A stretch of 64,000 nucleotides of DNA. It comes from Thalassotalea sp. ND16A. GTDB lineage: Bacteria; Pseudomonadota; Gammaproteobacteria; Enterobacterales; Alteromonadaceae. Within the stretch, counting starts at the first letter, position 1, and every line of letters begins with the position of its first letter. The notes under the pieces were generated by a model. It was not told the origin of the DNA. It saw only the letters and a program-made list of their open reading frames with translations, and made no database searches. The stretch is taken from NCBI RefSeq assembly GCF_000764205.1, contig NZ_JQDZ01000112.1, forward strand, positions 186,001 to 250,000, written 5' to 3'. The position numbers and the translations under genes are program-made. Shown here piece by piece: positions 50,267-58,252 of the stretch.

Positions 50267-51232
50267 ATGACATTAAAGCTTGGCATAGTAATGGATCCAA
50301 TTACTACGGTAAAAGTGGCAAAAGACTCAAGCATGGCAATGATGCTGGAAGCACAAAAACGTGGCTATGAAATTTACTACATGGAAATGCAAGACCTGTA
50401 TTTAGACCAGGGTGAATGTAGAGCCAATGCTGCCAAAATTACCGTCTTTGATGATGCGGATAAATGGTATGAGCTCGAAGATGCAAACGACATTGCCGTT
50501 GCCAGTTTAGACGCGGTATTAATGCGCAAAGATCCACCGTTTGATACCGAATACATTTATGCCACCTACATGCTTGAACGCGCCGAAGAACAGGGCACGT
50601 TAATGGTTAATAAACCGCAAAGTTTACGCGATTGTAATGAAAAACTGTTTACCGCCTGGTTTAGTGAGTTAACGCCAAAAACCATCGTGACTCGCTCCGC
50701 AGAAAGAATTAGAGCCTTTCACCAAACCCATAACGATGTGATCATCAAACCGCTCGATGGCATGGGCGGCTCGTCAATATTCCGGATGGGGCCAAACGAG
50801 AGTAATGTTGGTGTAATTATCGAAACTCTGACCAATCACGGCGGCATGTACGCCATGGTACAAGAATACATGCCAGAGATTTTAGATGGTGATAAACGCA
50901 TCTTAATCGTTAATGGTGAGCCAATGCCGTATTGTCTGGCGCGTATCCCGGCACAAGGGGAAACTCGTGGTAATTTAGCCGCTGGTGGCCGAGGTGAGGC
51001 AAGACCATTATCGGCTAGCGATAGGTTGATTGCTGAAACCATTGCACCAGAGCTGAAAAAGCGTGGCTTGTATTTTGTTGGTTTAGACGTGATTGGTGAC
51101 AAAGTGACGGAAATCAACGTTACCAGCCCAACCTGTATTCGCGAGATTGAAGCGGCTTATCCAATTAATATCAGTGGCAAACTGATGGATGCGATAGAAG
51201 AGCAAGTTGAAAAAATAAAAAATAAAAAATAA
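50267..51232 (+). CDS. gshB: Glutathione synthetase
   Basis: A 321-residue ATP-grasp ligase that joins gamma-glutamylcysteine and glycine. It begins LKLGIVMDPITTVKVAKDSSMAMM (in two parts), has LMRKDPPFDTEYIYATY, the ATP-grasp loop KPLDGMGGSSIF, and EINVTSPTCIREIE near the C-terminus, all typical for prokaryotic GshB. The length is normal (E. coli 315). A terminator follows immediately. It lies between rsmE and yqgE, the conserved order. Confidence 0.98.
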   Translation: MTLKLGIVMDPITTVKVAKDSSMAMMLEAQKRGYEIYYMEMQDLYLDQGECRANAAKITVFDDADKWYELEDANDIAVASLDAVLMRKDPPFDTEYIYATYMLERAEEQGTLMVNKPQSLRDCNEKLFTAWFSELTPKTIVTRSAERIRAFHQTHNDVIIKPLDGMGGSSIFRMGPNESNVGVIIETLTNHGGMYAMVQEYMPEILDGDKRILIVNGEPMPYCLARIPAQGETRGNLAAGGRGEARPLSASDRLIAETIAPELKKRGLYFVGLDVIGDKVTEINVTSPTCIREIEAAYPINISGKLMDAIEEQVEKIKNKK

Positions 51233-51238
51233 TGGATA

Positions 51239-51274
51239 ATGGCAAGTTGATTGGCCAACTTGCCATATTTTTGA
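51239..51274 (+). terminator. Rho-independent terminator after gshB
   Basis: ATGGCAAGTTG at 51239-51249 pairs perfectly with CAACTTGCCAT at 51256-51266, loop of six bases, followed by ATTTTTG. Confidence 0.85.
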
Positions 51275-51356
51275 TTGCAGAAAATCATTCGTCAATCAAA
51301 CCGGTCTACTATAATAGTAAAAGTATATAATTTTGATTAATCGTTTGGAGAAAGGT

Positions 51357-51911
51357 ATGGAAAGTTTAGAAAACCAATTACTCATAGCTATGCCTAGTTT
51401 ACAAGATTCGTATTTTCATAAAACAGTGACACTTATTTGTGAGCATAACGATGATGGCGCGATGGGACTGGTCATTAATATCCCGGTAAGAATTACCGTA
51501 AATGAATTACTTGCACAAATAGATGCAGATAAAAGCGACGATGGCAGCTTGAGCCAGCGTGTACTTTCTGGCGGCCCGGTAGCGACCGACAGAGGTTTTG
51601 TATTGCACAATAATCAGGATGGCTGGTCAAGCTCTTTGGCCTTAGGTGACGATATTATGATCACCACCAGTAAAGATATATTAGAATCGTTAGGCACTGA
51701 CAGTGCCCCTGAGCAATATTTAGTGACTTTGGGGTATGCCGGTTGGGGTGCAGGACAGCTGGAAAAAGAGCTGCAAGAAAATTCCTGGTTAACCACACCG
51801 GTGGATAAAGAGATATTATTTGATACCCCAATTGAACTCAGGTGGCAAAAAGCCGCGGAAAAAATTGGTATTGATCTTGGCCATTTATCTAGCGATGTAG
51901 GCCATGCGTAA
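51357..51911 (+). CDS. yqgE: YqgE/AlgH family protein
   Basis: A 184-residue protein of the YqgE/AlgH family. Signatures are LLIAMPSLQDSYFHKTVTLI, CEHNDDGAMGLVIN and GGPVATDRGFVLH; the late GYAGWGAGQLEKEL is equally typical. The molecular function is not known, though AlgH affects alginate production in Pseudomonas and the gene usually precedes ruvX. A TTG-initiated extension to 51333 is possible, but the ATG at 51357 has GGAG seven bases upstream and the normal length. Confidence 0.95.
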   Translation: MESLENQLLIAMPSLQDSYFHKTVTLICEHNDDGAMGLVINIPVRITVNELLAQIDADKSDDGSLSQRVLSGGPVATDRGFVLHNNQDGWSSSLALGDDIMITTSKDILESLGTDSAPEQYLVTLGYAGWGAGQLEKELQENSWLTTPVDKEILFDTPIELRWQKAAEKIGIDLGHLSSDVGHA

Positions 51912-51920
51912 TTAGTTCAG

Positions 51921-51997
51921 CGTCATTGCGTTGAAAAACGCAATCTCTAAGAAGGTGCTTGCGTCATTAGCAGGCACTGCGTTGCACAACGCAATCT
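51921..51997. repeat. Two short hairpin repeats between yqgE and ruvX
   Basis: ATTGCGTTGAAAAACGCAAT (from 51925) and CTGCGTTGCACAACGCAATC (from 51977) each form a small hairpin and share GCGTTG...CAACGCAATCT. They resemble CGTCATTGCG-type extragenic repeats. Confidence 0.65.
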
Positions 51998-52083
51998 ATA
52001 CAAGGAACAGGGCCTTCTAAATTCACCGCTTATCTTGTAAACTCCCGCAAAAGCAAATAAAACAGTCATCCTAAGGAATATCC

Positions 52084-52518
52084 ATGGCAAAATCAGCAAA
52101 ACCACAAGGTCAACGCACCTTATTAGGTTTTGATTTTGGTACCAAACACATCGGCATCGCCGTTGGTCAGGAAATCACGCAAAGCGCATCGCCGTTAAAA
52201 GCGATAAAAGCCAAAGACGGTATCCCTAATTGGCAAGACATCGAAAATATCATCAAAGAGTGGCAACCAGACTTACTGGTAGTGGGTTTACCGTTGAATA
52301 TGGATGGCAGTGAGCAAGAGCTGACCAGGCGCGCCAAAAAATTCGGCAACCGCATGTCCGGCCGTTTTGGTACTAGCGTAAACTTTCAGGATGAGCGCCT
52401 AACCACTGCAGATGCCAAGGCACAATTGTTTGAGCGAGGCGGCTATAAAAACTTACAAAAAGATCATATCGACTGTCAGTCGGCGGTGATTATTCTTGAA
52501 AGCTTTATGACGGCTTAA
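52084..52518 (+). CDS. ruvX: Putative pre-16S rRNA nuclease / Holliday junction resolvase-like YqgF
   Basis: A 144-residue RNase H-fold protein of the YqgF/RuvX family. The first catalytic Asp lies in [17 protein letters not shown], the second acidic site in [17 protein letters not shown], and the third in [11 protein letters not shown]; the C-terminal [12 protein letters not shown] completes the motif set. It processes the 5' end of 16S rRNA in E. coli. The last four bases overlap the convergent GGDEF gene's stop. It sits in the conserved gshB-yqgE-ruvX order. Confidence 0.96.
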   Translation: MAKSAKPQGQRTLLGFDFGTKHIGIAVGQEITQSASPLKAIKAKDGIPNWQDIENIIKEWQPDLLVVGLPLNMDGSEQELTRRAKKFGNRMSGRFGTSVNFQDERLTTADAKAQLFERGGYKNLQKDHIDCQSAVIILESFMTA

Positions 52519-54332
52519 GCACTGGCTGGAGTAAATTTGCTATAACAGCAGGTGCAGTTTTTGTATTCATTCTTCGCCTGTACCAGTGCTAGTTCTGTTT
52601 CTTGTAACAGCTTGATTGCACTGTGGCCACTTAACTGAGTATCACTTACGCCGAAACTGGCGGTTACATCAAATTGATAACAAATTTGCTTGGTATCTAA
52701 AAAGTTAATGTCGAGGCGGTATTCTTCTGCTAATCGCACCGCCTGTTCGGCATTGGTATTGTTAAGCAAAAAGCCAAACTCGTCGCCACCCAGGCGGCCA
52801 GCGAGAGTACCTTCGGGGAAAAACTGCTGATGCATATTTATCATCAAGGTGATCAATCTATCGGTTCTGTCATTCCCTTGTAATTCATTTACCTCTCTTA
52901 AATTGTCAATGTTCATAATCACTAAAGATAAGGTTTTTTGCTGGTCTTTGGCCGCGCTAAGCGCCTTGGCGCATTGCTCTAAAAAGGGCTTTCTATGTAA
53001 AAAGCCAGTGGCCTTATCGTAAATCAAATCGAGCTGGATTTTTTTCTTTTCGGCCCAATAAATAAAATGCAATCTGATCATCCATAGGATCATAATCAGC
53101 AGTAATAGCTGAAATAACCGATCACTAATAATAAACCGAGATAACACCGTATTGTTTTCAACTTTTCTTTGCTCATGTTGTTGTTCATTGGCAATGCTCG
53201 CCTGATAGTCCTCTAACTCAAGGTCTAATGCGGTTAGTTCATATTTAAGCTTGTATAAAGCTAACGATTTTTCTCGCTCTTTTAGGGCGATAGCGTGCTC
53301 GCTAGCCAGTTTATCTTGTAAATAACGTAATTGATTTTTGCTATTGTGCTGCGCTTCGGCAATATTGTAATGGACGTTTTGCGCCATTAACGTGGTTGGC
53401 AGGGTTGGAAAATCCTTTTTATATGCTAATGCCTGGTCGGCATATACGCTTGCTTGGTTAAAATCATTTAATTGGTAAAATACTTCCGCCAGATAGCTGT
53501 AGTGTTTCAAAATATCGACCGGATAAGCGTTTATTTTTACTTGCTCAATACTGTCGAGTAATATGTTTTTCGCTTGCTGGTAATCTTTTTCTGCCATTAA
53601 CATTAACGCTTTTATTGTCAGCAGCTTTTGTACCACAATGCTCTCATTTATGCGGTCACATAGTGTCAGCGTAGTGCTGATTAATTCATCTTTTGCCTGT
53701 ATTTGTTTAAGGGCAAATAAGGCGTTAACTTTTTGGTGGTTAATCAAACAATTTTGTCTTGGAGTAGCTTGGCCATTGTCGATTAACTCCATCGCTTGTA
53801 ATTGTTCCATGACTCTTTGTGGCGCATCTAGCCGATTAAAAAAGTAAGCCAGCGTATAGTAAGTATCGTAAATCATCTCATCTTCTAAGGTCTCATTTTG
53901 TAAAATGTTTAATATCGGATGTAAACTGTCAGAGCTGAGTTGGTAATTACTCATTAATAAGTTTAAGAACATAATGTTCCCATATGCCCTTATTTTAAAA
54001 TTGGCATTGGGTGAGCTGATATTTTTAATGTGATAGAGCAACGCCCGCTGGTAATTACCTTGCATGGTTTGTTGATAAGCCAATAAATACTCATATTGAT
54101 CAAGTTGTTGCCACGACAAGCTGCCTTGGCGTTTGCTTAACTCGTTAATGAGAGTTTCACTTTGTTCCGCACCTCTGCTTTTTATTTGCAACGCTCGCGC
54201 AATTAACTCATCGGTAGATAAGCTTTCATGCTCGGCAATGCTGACTTTACTAAACAGCAATGTCGATAAAATTAACAAGGCAGCCAATAGACTGGCGACT
54301 TGTTTAGGAGCGAATGTTTTCAGCTTGTTCAA
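52515..54332 (-). CDS. TPR-like sensor with GGDEF domain (paralog 1)
   Basis: A 605-residue membrane protein: signal peptide (about 1-33), helical-repeat (TPR-like) periplasmic region (about 40-340), a coiled-coil stretch (345-395), one membrane helix (402-425), and a cytoplasmic GGDEF domain (435-600). The signature loop RLGGDEF (515-519 for GGDEF) is intact, but the upstream substrate motif is [16 protein letters not shown] rather than D-x-FK-x-xND-x-xGHxxGD, so cyclase activity is uncertain. It would make c-di-GMP in response to a periplasmic signal. Its start lies 29 bases inside the preceding paralog on the same strand. Confidence 0.88.
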   Translation of the reverse strand: MNKLKTFAPKQVASLLAALLILSTLLFSKVSIAEHESLSTDELIARALQIKSRGAEQSETLINELSKRQGSLSWQQLDQYEYLLAYQQTMQGNYQRALLYHIKNISSPNANFKIRAYGNIMFLNLLMSNYQLSSDSLHPILNILQNETLEDEMIYDTYYTLAYFFNRLDAPQRVMEQLQAMELIDNGQATPRQNCLINHQKVNALFALKQIQAKDELISTTLTLCDRINESIVVQKLLTIKALMLMAEKDYQQAKNILLDSIEQVKINAYPVDILKHYSYLAEVFYQLNDFNQASVYADQALAYKKDFPTLPTTLMAQNVHYNIAEAQHNSKNQLRYLQDKLASEHAIALKEREKSLALYKLKYELTALDLELEDYQASIANEQQHEQRKVENNTVLSRFIISDRLFQLLLLIMILWMIRLHFIYWAEKKKIQLDLIYDKATGFLHRKPFLEQCAKALSAAKDQQKTLSLVIMNIDNLREVNELQGNDRTDRLITLMINMHQQFFPEGTLAGRLGGDEFGFLLNNTNAEQAVRLAEEYRLDINFLDTKQICYQFDVTASFGVSDTQLSGHSAIKLLQETELALVQAKNEYKNCTCCYSKFTPASA

Positions 54333-56184
54333 AATAATATTTTAATCCATGGTCTTTTACTTTAAATTTTTCGCGTTCAGTCATTGAGCTATCAAAACAA
54401 TACACTTGAGCGCCACCATTTTGTTTGGCCTTAATTAATGCTTTACTGGTATCGCACATCAAGTATTTTAATGAATACTCGCTGAGATTATTATCACTAA
54501 CTCCGATACTAGCCGTAATGGAGCCATCAGCCATGCCGAGCGCATTGGCCAAATTAGCGATTTGCAGTTGTATCTTTTCGGCGACAAGCATAGCACTGTC
54601 GATAGTATTCCTTGGCAATACAAGGACAAATTCATCGGCGCCTATTCGGCCAATATTATCAAGGCTGGCAACATGGCGCTTTAATAACCTTGCCAGTGCT
54701 ACCAATAGTTGATCACCGCTGATTATGCCGTGCTTTTGATTAAACTCTCTAAAGCCATCAATATTCACCACGATAACGGCCAAATCCTGTTTTTGCTGAA
54801 TTTGCCTGCTTATCGTGCTTACCGCTAAATCGATAAAATGGCGACGGTTATATAACCCGGTTAAAGGGTCGACTTTATTAATGTCATCGGTGCTAATTTG
54901 CAGATGACGAAAATATAACAAGCTAAAACCTAGTAAAAATATGATACCCAGCTGTGCAGCAAATATTATACGATTATTGCTAAAGCCTTGTTCATATTCA
55001 TCAATTTTGTCTGAAGCTTGCAAGCTTTGTGTGGTGATGGTTTTTAGATCTGTCGCCAATTTTTCTCTGTATTGTTTTTTACCAAATACCGTGTGTTCTA
55101 TTTGCGCACGGGCGTAGGCTTTTTGCTGTTCAATGGAGTTGATCGTTTTTTTAATTTTTTGATAGCTAAATAGATAACTTATCGCTTGTTCAGAATTTCC
55201 TTGGTGCTCGGCAATCTTAGCCAAGGTTAGATAGGTTTGCAGCGCCCATTTTGATTTTTCCTTATCAGTGAGAAAGGCTAACGATTTCTCACCATACTCT
55301 TTAGCCAAATCGAGTTGATTTAGGCCCAAATAAGCTTGAGATAGTTGACTAAATAATACCTGATGGTGAGTGGCAAACGTTGATGTCAAAATTTGTGCTT
55401 TTTGTGCCGTTAAAACCTCTAATGCTTGTGTATGTTCCTTCTCTTGGTTCAAGTATCTGGCCTGCTCTAGTAACAAGCTATTACCAGTGATAATTTCTTT
55501 CACACCATAACAAAAATCAATATTATGTACAATGGATTGACTATTGGCTTTTATTTTATTTAACCCTAATAAAATCAATAGTTTGAGTTGGTTTATGATG
55601 CATTTGTCACGGTTGGACAAAAGTTTACTATCAATTAACTCTGCATAATTTAGTGCCAACGAATACTCTTCAATGTGATTATAATAATAAGCGATAACTC
55701 GCAGTACACCATTTTTTAACTTTAAATTTGTCGCATTTGGCAATTCAGCTAATAATTTATCGACTAAGCCATTGCTTTGGTCAAAATGATTTAAAAAAAA
55801 CTGTAAGTTGAGCTGGGTTTTTAAACTTCTTACTCTTACATTAATATTGGATGAATGTTCAACTTTTTTATGTAGCAATATTGATTGTATAAAATCGCCC
55901 TCTATCCCTAATTTATACGCCTGTAAATACAGAAACTCTTCCCATTGTGAGGTTGATAATAAGTTTTCATTTTCTGCTAATAACGCAAGGTTTAGTTTGA
56001 ATTGTTCGCTATCGCTGGATCTGATTTTAATAGAATGAGAAATTAATTTATCGATATCATGAGTATTGAGTGTAGTGGCAAGCGATGTAAAGCTGATGAA
56101 AACTAAACTGAAGAAAGCAAAAAAGCAAAAAAGCAAATGTTGCACCACTTTTATAAGCTGTGAGTTATTTGAAATTCTGCTCAT
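54304..56184 (-). CDS. TPR-like sensor with GGDEF-type domain, GADEF variant (paralog 2)
   Basis: A 626-residue protein with the same plan as its neighbours: N-terminal membrane/signal segment (11-37), TPR-like region (40-350), coiled coil (370-400), membrane helix (404-425), GGDEF-like domain (438-605). The signature is RIGADEF (GADEF at 515-519), with Ala for the second Gly. NIDGFREFNQKHG replaces the usual D-x-FKxxND. The sensory half is close to that of paralog 4. It is the last gene before paralog 1 and follows the borosin-like precursor gene by 43 bases on the same strand. It may be a diguanylate cyclase or a non-catalytic receptor. Confidence 0.87.
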   Translation of the reverse strand: MSRISNNSQLIKVVQHLLFCFFAFFSLVFISFTSLATTLNTHDIDKLISHSIKIRSSDSEQFKLNLALLAENENLLSTSQWEEFLYLQAYKLGIEGDFIQSILLHKKVEHSSNINVRVRSLKTQLNLQFFLNHFDQSNGLVDKLLAELPNATNLKLKNGVLRVIAYYYNHIEEYSLALNYAELIDSKLLSNRDKCIINQLKLLILLGLNKIKANSQSIVHNIDFCYGVKEIITGNSLLLEQARYLNQEKEHTQALEVLTAQKAQILTSTFATHHQVLFSQLSQAYLGLNQLDLAKEYGEKSLAFLTDKEKSKWALQTYLTLAKIAEHQGNSEQAISYLFSYQKIKKTINSIEQQKAYARAQIEHTVFGKKQYREKLATDLKTITTQSLQASDKIDEYEQGFSNNRIIFAAQLGIIFLLGFSLLYFRHLQISTDDINKVDPLTGLYNRRHFIDLAVSTISRQIQQKQDLAVIVVNIDGFREFNQKHGIISGDQLLVALARLLKRHVASLDNIGRIGADEFVLVLPRNTIDSAMLVAEKIQLQIANLANALGMADGSITASIGVSDNNLSEYSLKYLMCDTSKALIKAKQNGGAQVYCFDSSMTEREKFKVKDHGLKYYFEQAENIRS

Positions 56185-56227
56185 GAAATGACTTGCTGCT
56201 ACCAGTGAGGTAAAGGCTATTTAGCTA

Positions 56228-56494
56228 TTAAACGACTTGTTTAATGGTTTCATCTTCAGCTGGCGCATCTTCGTCTTCGCCTGGAACATCATCGGGTTCA
56301 TCAATTATTATACATTTAATCTGTGGAGCATTGATTGTTTTTGCCAAACTTTGAAAGTCAGCATTGGCAAGTAAGCTAATTTGCTCGGCATTAAGGCCAT
56401 GCTGCTTTGCTAAAGCAATTAATTGTTGTGGATTTAGGTTCGCTAATTCTGCCTGGCCGCCCAGTTTGTTCAGTAAACTAATTATTGTTGTCAT
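56228..56494 (-). CDS. Putative split-borosin RiPP precursor (SonA-like)
   Basis: An 88-residue peptide. Residues 1-54 form a helical domain (IISLLNKLGGQAELA, NPQQLIALAKQHGLNAEQIS, LLANADFQSLAKTI) whose pattern HGLxxEQIxxLxxxDxxxLxK matches the borosin-binding domain of Shewanella SonA as I remember it. The C-terminal part (about 57-88) is the presumed core: QIKCIIIDEPDDVPG and then an acidic tail. The Ile-rich CIIID stretch (61-65) sits where SonA carries its N-methylated Leu/Ile. I chose the ATG at 56494, which has GAGG five bases upstream; an in-frame ATG at 56518 lacks a ribosome site. The gene lies downstream of the SonM-like methyltransferase. Backbone methylation is predicted, not shown. 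Confidence 0.78.
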   Translation of the reverse strand: MTTIISLLNKLGGQAELANLNPQQLIALAKQHGLNAEQISLLANADFQSLAKTINAPQIKCIIIDEPDDVPGEDEDAPAEDETIKQVV

Positions 56495-56676
56495 AACATC
56501 CTCGTTTGTATTATTCATTTTGGGGATTTACTTTTTCTGTCAGTCAATATCATGAATCCTGTGACAGAAATTTAAGCTAAGCAACTTCCTCATACTTAGC
56601 TATAGGTATCATGGTGAGTTTTCCCATTCTTTTCAATAAAAATTTCTGTATAAACGTATTTATCGTTGAATTTCAG

Positions 56677-57498
56677 CTAAATACTTTTTAGGACAGGTGC
56701 GCTGCGTTGTTTTTCCAGCTCGGCCAGTTTTTCCTGTATACCTTTATTCACTTTAAGCTTAGCGCTAGGAGGGATTATCATCGTTGTTACTTGCTTAACA
56801 TCAGCATGAATAAAATCGACTAATGCTATTTGCTCAATACGCGGCTGTTCAAGCGCCGTGGCGGCAGCCTCATACAAAGTGATGGTGTGATCGAAAGGAT
56901 AGTGCTGTTGCAATACTTCAACCAGTATCGCCCGGTATTTTTCGCCGGTGGAAAACTGGGTAAGGGTGGTGTCACCAACCATACCCACTTGCCAAAGGAT
57001 AAGATAGGCGCTGTTATCTACCTGGCGCTGATAGTTAATAAATTGACTGGCTTCAAAGTTAGCGCAACCCAATGCACCAGGGTTTATTCCGCAATCGCTA
57101 ATCAGGCAATCTTCAGCGCTGATACCAGCTTCCATTTTGGCAAAGAAACCTTCTGCTTTTGCCTGTTTAATGGCTTTGTGAGTTGGCGTTACAAACATGC
57201 CCGGATGGCCATAAAACGCACCCACTACCTTTTTCCCCTCACGCATGGCCTTAAGCATTTCATCCATCATTTGCTGATAAGTGCGGCTTCTGGGTTTGCC
57301 TTCTTGGTAATACTGTTGTAAATCGTGCACATTGGGGTTGAGTTCTTCTAGCCACATTTGCATAAAGCCGGTATTACCGGTGATAAACACAATATCGGCC
57401 TGCTCAATATGACTTTTCGCAATTGGGGTAATGTGCGCACCTAACGTAATGCCGGTACCTACGCAGACTAAGCTGCCTTTCTTTTCTGATTCGTTCAT
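56677..57498 (-). CDS. Putative borosin peptide alpha-N-methyltransferase (SonM-like, TP-methylase fold)
   Basis: A 273-residue SAM-dependent enzyme of the tetrapyrrole-methylase fold. The N-terminus GSLVCVGTGITLGAHITPIA, the YGHPG SAM loop (96-100), AKAEGFFAKMEAGISAEDCL and NFEASQFI match Shewanella SonM more than cobalamin or haem enzymes. Tyr64, Arg70 and Tyr74 have the same spacing as the catalytic Tyr66/Arg72/Tyr76 of the fungal borosin enzyme OphMA. No cobalamin or sirohaem genes are near. Instead, a SonA-like precursor lies 182 bases downstream and a GNAT gene 67 bases upstream on the same strand. It should methylate backbone amides of the precursor. The alternative is a generic SAM tetrapyrrole methylase. 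Confidence 0.85.
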   Translation of the reverse strand: MNESEKKGSLVCVGTGITLGAHITPIAKSHIEQADIVFITGNTGFMQMWLEELNPNVHDLQQYYQEGKPRSRTYQQMMDEMLKAMREGKKVVGAFYGHPGMFVTPTHKAIKQAKAEGFFAKMEAGISAEDCLISDCGINPGALGCANFEASQFINYQRQVDNSAYLILWQVGMVGDTTLTQFSTGEKYRAILVEVLQQHYPFDHTITLYEAAATALEQPRIEQIALVDFIHADVKQVTTMIIPPSAKLKVNKGIQEKLAELEKQRSAPVLKSI

Positions 57499-57530
57499 AG
57501 TTGTCTTTTATTTTTATCTTTTCTTTTTTA

Positions 57531-57548
57531 TAGCATTAGCTAATGCTA
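57531..57548. promoter_or_regulatory. 18-bp palindrome upstream of the methyltransferase gene
   Basis: TAGCATTAGCTAATGCTA is a perfect palindrome, 33 bases before the methyltransferase start and inside the 67-base gap after the GNAT gene. On the coding strand it is followed by an A-rich tract. It may be an operator or an mRNA hairpin. Confidence 0.5.
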
Positions 57549-57565
57549 ATGGTTAATTGATTACA

Positions 57566-58138
57566 TTAGCCTGTTATTTTCTCACTCACCATTAATTGCT
57601 TTGGGTTTTCAATATACCAATAATAATCAGCATCGCTATAAACCACGTTTGAATCGTCTGGATTTTTTCGATCTGAATTTATCTGCGCCGTAGACATTTG
57701 TCGAATTGGACAGCTAAAGCGCTCAATGGTTTTTATCATGGCAAGGTTGTTTTTGTCTGTGCGGATCATCAGTAATGGAATTTGTATGCTATTAAACGCC
57801 AGGTTCAATAAATCAGGCAATACTTCTTTGGCGATGCCTTTGCCAATATTTTCACTTTTTAAGGAAATTCCCAGCTCTACTGAGGCTAAAGTTTTACTCC
57901 AAATGAGAGCACAAAACCCTAATGCTTGATTGTCGATACGACTTCTTATCATAAACGTCAGCATAGTGCCGACGGAATTGCGTTTCAGACAAAAGTGAAA
58001 GCGCTGTTGCGCTTGTTCTAAAGTAAATACGCCGCCAGTATGTAAACAAGTGGCAGGGTCTTGATACTGCGATGTAAAAAACTCTTCATCATTTTGGTGA
58101 AGTAATTTCATTGCATAGTGAGTGGATTCAAATTGCAC
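57566..58138 (-). CDS. GNAT family N-acetyltransferase next to the borosin-like genes
   Basis: A 190-residue GNAT protein of the RimJ/RimL-like type. It begins STHYAMKLLHQNDEEFFTSQ; the central strand LGFCALIW, then VELGISLKSENIGKGIAKEVL gives the CoA motif (Gly-x-Gly-x-Ala at NIGKGIAKE), and the C-terminal part includes VVYSDADYYWYIENP. It is the first gene of a three-gene group with the SonM-like and SonA-like genes. If co-expressed, it could acylate the precursor or a product, or confer self-protection; there is no direct evidence. It could equally be an unrelated ribosomal-type acetyltransferase. Confidence 0.83.
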   Translation of the reverse strand: MQFESTHYAMKLLHQNDEEFFTSQYQDPATCLHTGGVFTLEQAQQRFHFCLKRNSVGTMLTFMIRSRIDNQALGFCALIWSKTLASVELGISLKSENIGKGIAKEVLPDLLNLAFNSIQIPLLMIRTDKNNLAMIKTIERFSCPIRQMSTAQINSDRKNPDDSNVVYSDADYYWYIENPKQLMVSEKITG

Positions 58139-58252
58139 TAAATGGTTGCCTCTAAAATAGTAAGATCAGTTTTCTAACATGCAAAACGAGCTAAATAATT
58201 TTCGATTCCTATTTCGATATTTATTGCGATAACTATTTCGATACATAAGTGT

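Noticed and set aside
56495-56518. Upstream start for the borosin-like precursor
   Set aside because: The ATG at 56518 lacks a Shine-Dalgarno, while GAGG is placed correctly for the ATG at 56494.
56677-57498. Cobalamin/sirohaem methyltransferase
   Set aside because: The sequence follows the SonM pattern, has the borosin Tyr/Arg/Tyr spacing and neighbours a precursor-like gene; no tetrapyrrole genes are near.
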